A stretch of DNA of 64,000 nt, taken from Pantoea agglomerans (GTDB lineage Bacteria > Pseudomonadota > Gammaproteobacteria > Enterobacterales > Enterobacteriaceae). The DNA lies in the NCBI RefSeq assembly GCF_021397715.1, contig NZ_CP090208.1, positions 186,001-250,000 on the forward strand, written 5' to 3'. How positions within the stretch are numbered: the stretch's first letter is position 1; every line of letters starts with the position of its first letter. Below the pieces are notes generated by a model. That model searched no databases and was not told the origin of the DNA. It saw only the letters and a list, made by a program, of their open reading frames with translations. The position numbers and the translations under genes are program-made. Shown here piece by piece: positions 62,055 through 64,000 of this stretch.

Positions 62055-63152
62055 TATTTATGCTTAACGCAATCCTGACTTAATATCATCTCCAGAACAA
62101 ATTAATATCTATTCTAACGGCATGCTAAACAGCATAGCTGTCTATTCTTACTGCAAAAAAATTGCGCCCCGGCCAATTGTCTGATGTATGGGTACATTAG
62201 CTGTGCGGTTCGGGCGCAAGCACATGCAGAGTAAAAACCACCTATAGATGGATTGAAGTACGCTAATTAAATGGATTTTTCCACATGAATATTTTCTTTC
62301 ATATTTATCGTCTGAGGATATTTATTATTACTCACCGCATTAACGTTCTGCTGAAACGGTGATACCCACCTAATGCCAGACGCGAATATTATCTTCGGGT
62401 AAAATTGAGCAGATAACCTGCCCTGTTTAGTTCCCCTGATGAGTGAGGACTGGCAGCGACCACATTCATTATTGAACTGACCAAAAAGCATAAAATCCTC
62501 CGCAGCCCCATCCTGGATCATTTCATCGAAACGGCAGTGTTCGCTTACTCCGAAGGATACAGGGTTTCAAAATTGTTTCACTCGTTCCGACTTCGCGTAT
62601 CGTTCTGATATTGATGCGGAATTAATGAGAGTCTTCCGACTCCTGTTTTCACCTGGAACAATCACTCTCTGACCTATCAGGCTGGGATAGGCGCATTACC
62701 CAATCGTGTTCATCGGGCCAGCCGGCTTTCCGAGACCGTACTGCGGCTGCGGACGTCACTCAGGTCAGCGGCGAAGATCGCCACGGCTGACGCCCCCTGA
62801 CAGCCCGCATTTCAGCATCACCGCGTCAGCCGGCACCATTTTCGGTTAACCCGGCAACTATAGTTCATACTCAATACTGTTTATGTCGTCACGCTGCGAC
62901 GGCCACTAAGCGTGGAGACCTGGCTATCTGGCCGGGTGAAGCAAACGTCAACACGACATCAGTGTGGGCGCTGATATCCATAAAGTTCGTATTTTCAGGA
63001 GATTTCATGTGTAACGTCAGTTGATAAATTGAACATCGGGTAAGCTCAGGTGTTACCTGATTTACCTGCTGATAACCGTGAACACAACGGTTACTGAATG
63101 TTTAAAACTTATCTGACAACTCAGGGTTGTTAGCTGAATATAAGGGAAAATA
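62055..63152. other. Gene-poor kilobase before the MscS-type gene
   Basis: About 1.1 kb with one weak ORF (listed separately). TTGCGCCC (62162-62169) and GGGCGCAA (62212-62219) are inverted 8-mers. Weak plus-strand frames near 62600-62800 have no recognisable product; degraded genes are likely but I cannot name them. The 3' end holds the promoter of the MscS gene. Confidence 0.4.
62267..62491 (-). CDS. Uncharacterised small ORF (74 aa)
   Basis: An ATG 5 bases after GGAGG opens MLFGQFNNECGRCQSSLIRG, with a CxxC motif near the N-terminus. A further 10 in-frame codons lie upstream to another ATG. No family recognised; the strong ribosome binding site is the main support. Confidence 0.35.
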   Translation of the reverse strand: MLFGQFNNECGRCQSSLIRGTKQGRLSAQFYPKIIFASGIRWVSPFQQNVNAVSNNKYPQTINMKENIHVEKSI

Positions 63153-64000
63153 ATGCCGTTGATATTTGATGAGTTATCTGGTTTGCCATCATGGGTGCCT
63201 GTTGTATTACTCTTCGCGCTCTCATTTGTACTGGGTTTTCTTGCACGCCTTATCCTTCTCAGGTTTATTCGCTACTGGCAGAGTCGTGATCGGAAACTGT
63301 TCAAATCCCTCGAAAAACACCTTCGTGGCTCGATGTTCCTTTTCATTCCCTTGTTGCTGGTCAATGTCGGGATTAATTACATCGACATTCACCCGGACCT
63401 GCTGGTTTTCATTACCAATACGGTGAATGTATTTATAATATTATCGTTCTGCTCAGTGTTAATTCGATTAACCAACGTGGCGCAGGATATGCTTTACATC
63501 CGCTACGACATCAATATTTCGAACAACCTTCGTGCGCGTAAAATTCGCACACAGATCATTTATGTAAAGAAAGTCGTCATTGTCATACTGGTGTTATTCT
63601 GCCTCTCTCTGATTCTGCTCAGTTTCCCCGGCGTGAGAAAATTCGGTACCACTATCCTCGCCGGTGCTGGCGTAGCCGGTATCATCATTGGTTTTGCCCT
63701 GCAGAAGTCGCTGGTCAATCTGTTTGCCGGTATTCAGATCGCCTTTACCCAGCCGATCAAAATTGATGATGCCGTGGTGGTAGAAAAAGAATGGGGCTGG
63801 ATTGAAGAGATCAACCTTACCTATGTGGTGGTGCGGATCTGGGATTTGCGCCGTCTGGTGTTGCCCATCACTTACTTTACAGAAAATCCGTTTCAGAACT
63901 GGACCCGCAATAATGCGCAGATTCTGGGCTCGGTTTTTCTCTACGTTGATTATTCAATGCCGTTAGAACCGCTGCGACAGCATTTTGAAAAAGTGCTGAA
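63153..64000 (+). CDS. MscS family mechanosensitive channel, cut by the window end
   Basis: AAGGGA precedes the ATG; the frame runs to the last base, giving 282 residues of an incomplete protein. Helices lie at about residues 14-36, 60-78, 85-105 and 135-160. The pore helix region AGAGVAGIIIGFALQKSLVNLFAGIQ follows near residue 170, with the beta domain TQPIKIDDAVVVEKEWGWIEEINLTY after it. It gates in response to membrane tension and protects against osmotic shock. The longer N-terminus than MscS itself puts it with YbdG/YnaI-like members. Confidence 0.9.
   Translation, partial: MPLIFDELSGLPSWVPVVLLFALSFVLGFLARLILLRFIRYWQSRDRKLFKSLEKHLRGSMFLFIPLLLVNVGINYIDIHPDLLVFITNTVNVFIILSFCSVLIRLTNVAQDMLYIRYDINISNNLRARKIRTQIIYVKKVVIVILVLFCLSLILLSFPGVRKFGTTILAGAGVAGIIIGFALQKSLVNLFAGIQIAFTQPIKIDDAVVVEKEWGWIEEINLTYVVVRIWDLRRLVLPITYFTENPFQNWTRNNAQILGSVFLYVDYSMPLEPLRQHFEKVL

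Overview
The window looks like chromosomal DNA of an enterobacterium of the Pantoea/Erwinia type (Erwiniaceae). This rests on recognisable enterobacterial orthologues (YiaW/YiaV, MarC, NemR/NemA, PuuE, EptA), moderately GC-rich codon use, and a galactan-use cluster laid out like the gan locus described in Dickeya (Erwinia chrysanthemi). The genus is an inference. No rRNA, tRNA, intact insertion sequence, integrase or CRISPR array was seen.

Layout. 1-5949: 3' two thirds of a cyclic beta-1,2-glucan synthase. 6.2-8.6 kb: accessory patch with an Rpn-family nuclease gene (carrying a likely internal antitoxin start), a frameshifted remnant of a YobI-like P-loop ATPase and a headless TetR remnant. 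8.6-10.3 kb: nemR-nemA electrophile-response pair with two identical 18-bp operator-like sites. 10.4-16.6 kb: envelope genes (orphan PqiB-like MCE protein, yiaW-yiaV, marC, a DUF3313 lipoprotein, a DUF1471 peptide). 16.7-27 kb: small regulator-enzyme modules: Tat-exported hydrolase/HxlR, DUF4142 protein, LysR with purine-type permease and deaminase, ArsR with a second old-yellow-enzyme, GNAT, a COG4705 membrane protein behind a PmrA-like box, and a LysE exporter.

27.1-38.4 kb: a complete galactan cluster: LacI-type regulator (ganR), LamB-like porin (ganL), an orphan PTS EIIB-domain protein, GH42 beta-galactosidase (ganB), GH53 endogalactanase (ganA), MalFG-like permeases (ganG, ganF), binding protein (ganE) and divergent ATPase (ganK). 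Galactan would be cut by GanA, pass the outer membrane through GanL and the inner membrane through GanEFGK, then be hydrolysed to galactose by GanB. CRP-like sites lie in both divergent promoter regions.

38.6-53.5 kb: two secreted proteins, a ComB-like phosphatase, a metallophosphoesterase, an MFS remnant, LysR with FMN reductase and VOC protein, eptA behind a good PhoP box, two DUF1254/DUF1214 proteins flanking a predicted outer-membrane protein, a diguanylate cyclase, and a deletion scar joining the start of a glutamate dehydrogenase gene to the end of a cytochrome c gene. 53.5-64 kb: puuE with a divergent MocR regulator, a lipoprotein, a large secreted protein with two families of tandem repeats, an HxlR/SDR/F420-reductase-like redox module, a gene-poor kilobase, and the start of an MscS-family channel cut by the window end.
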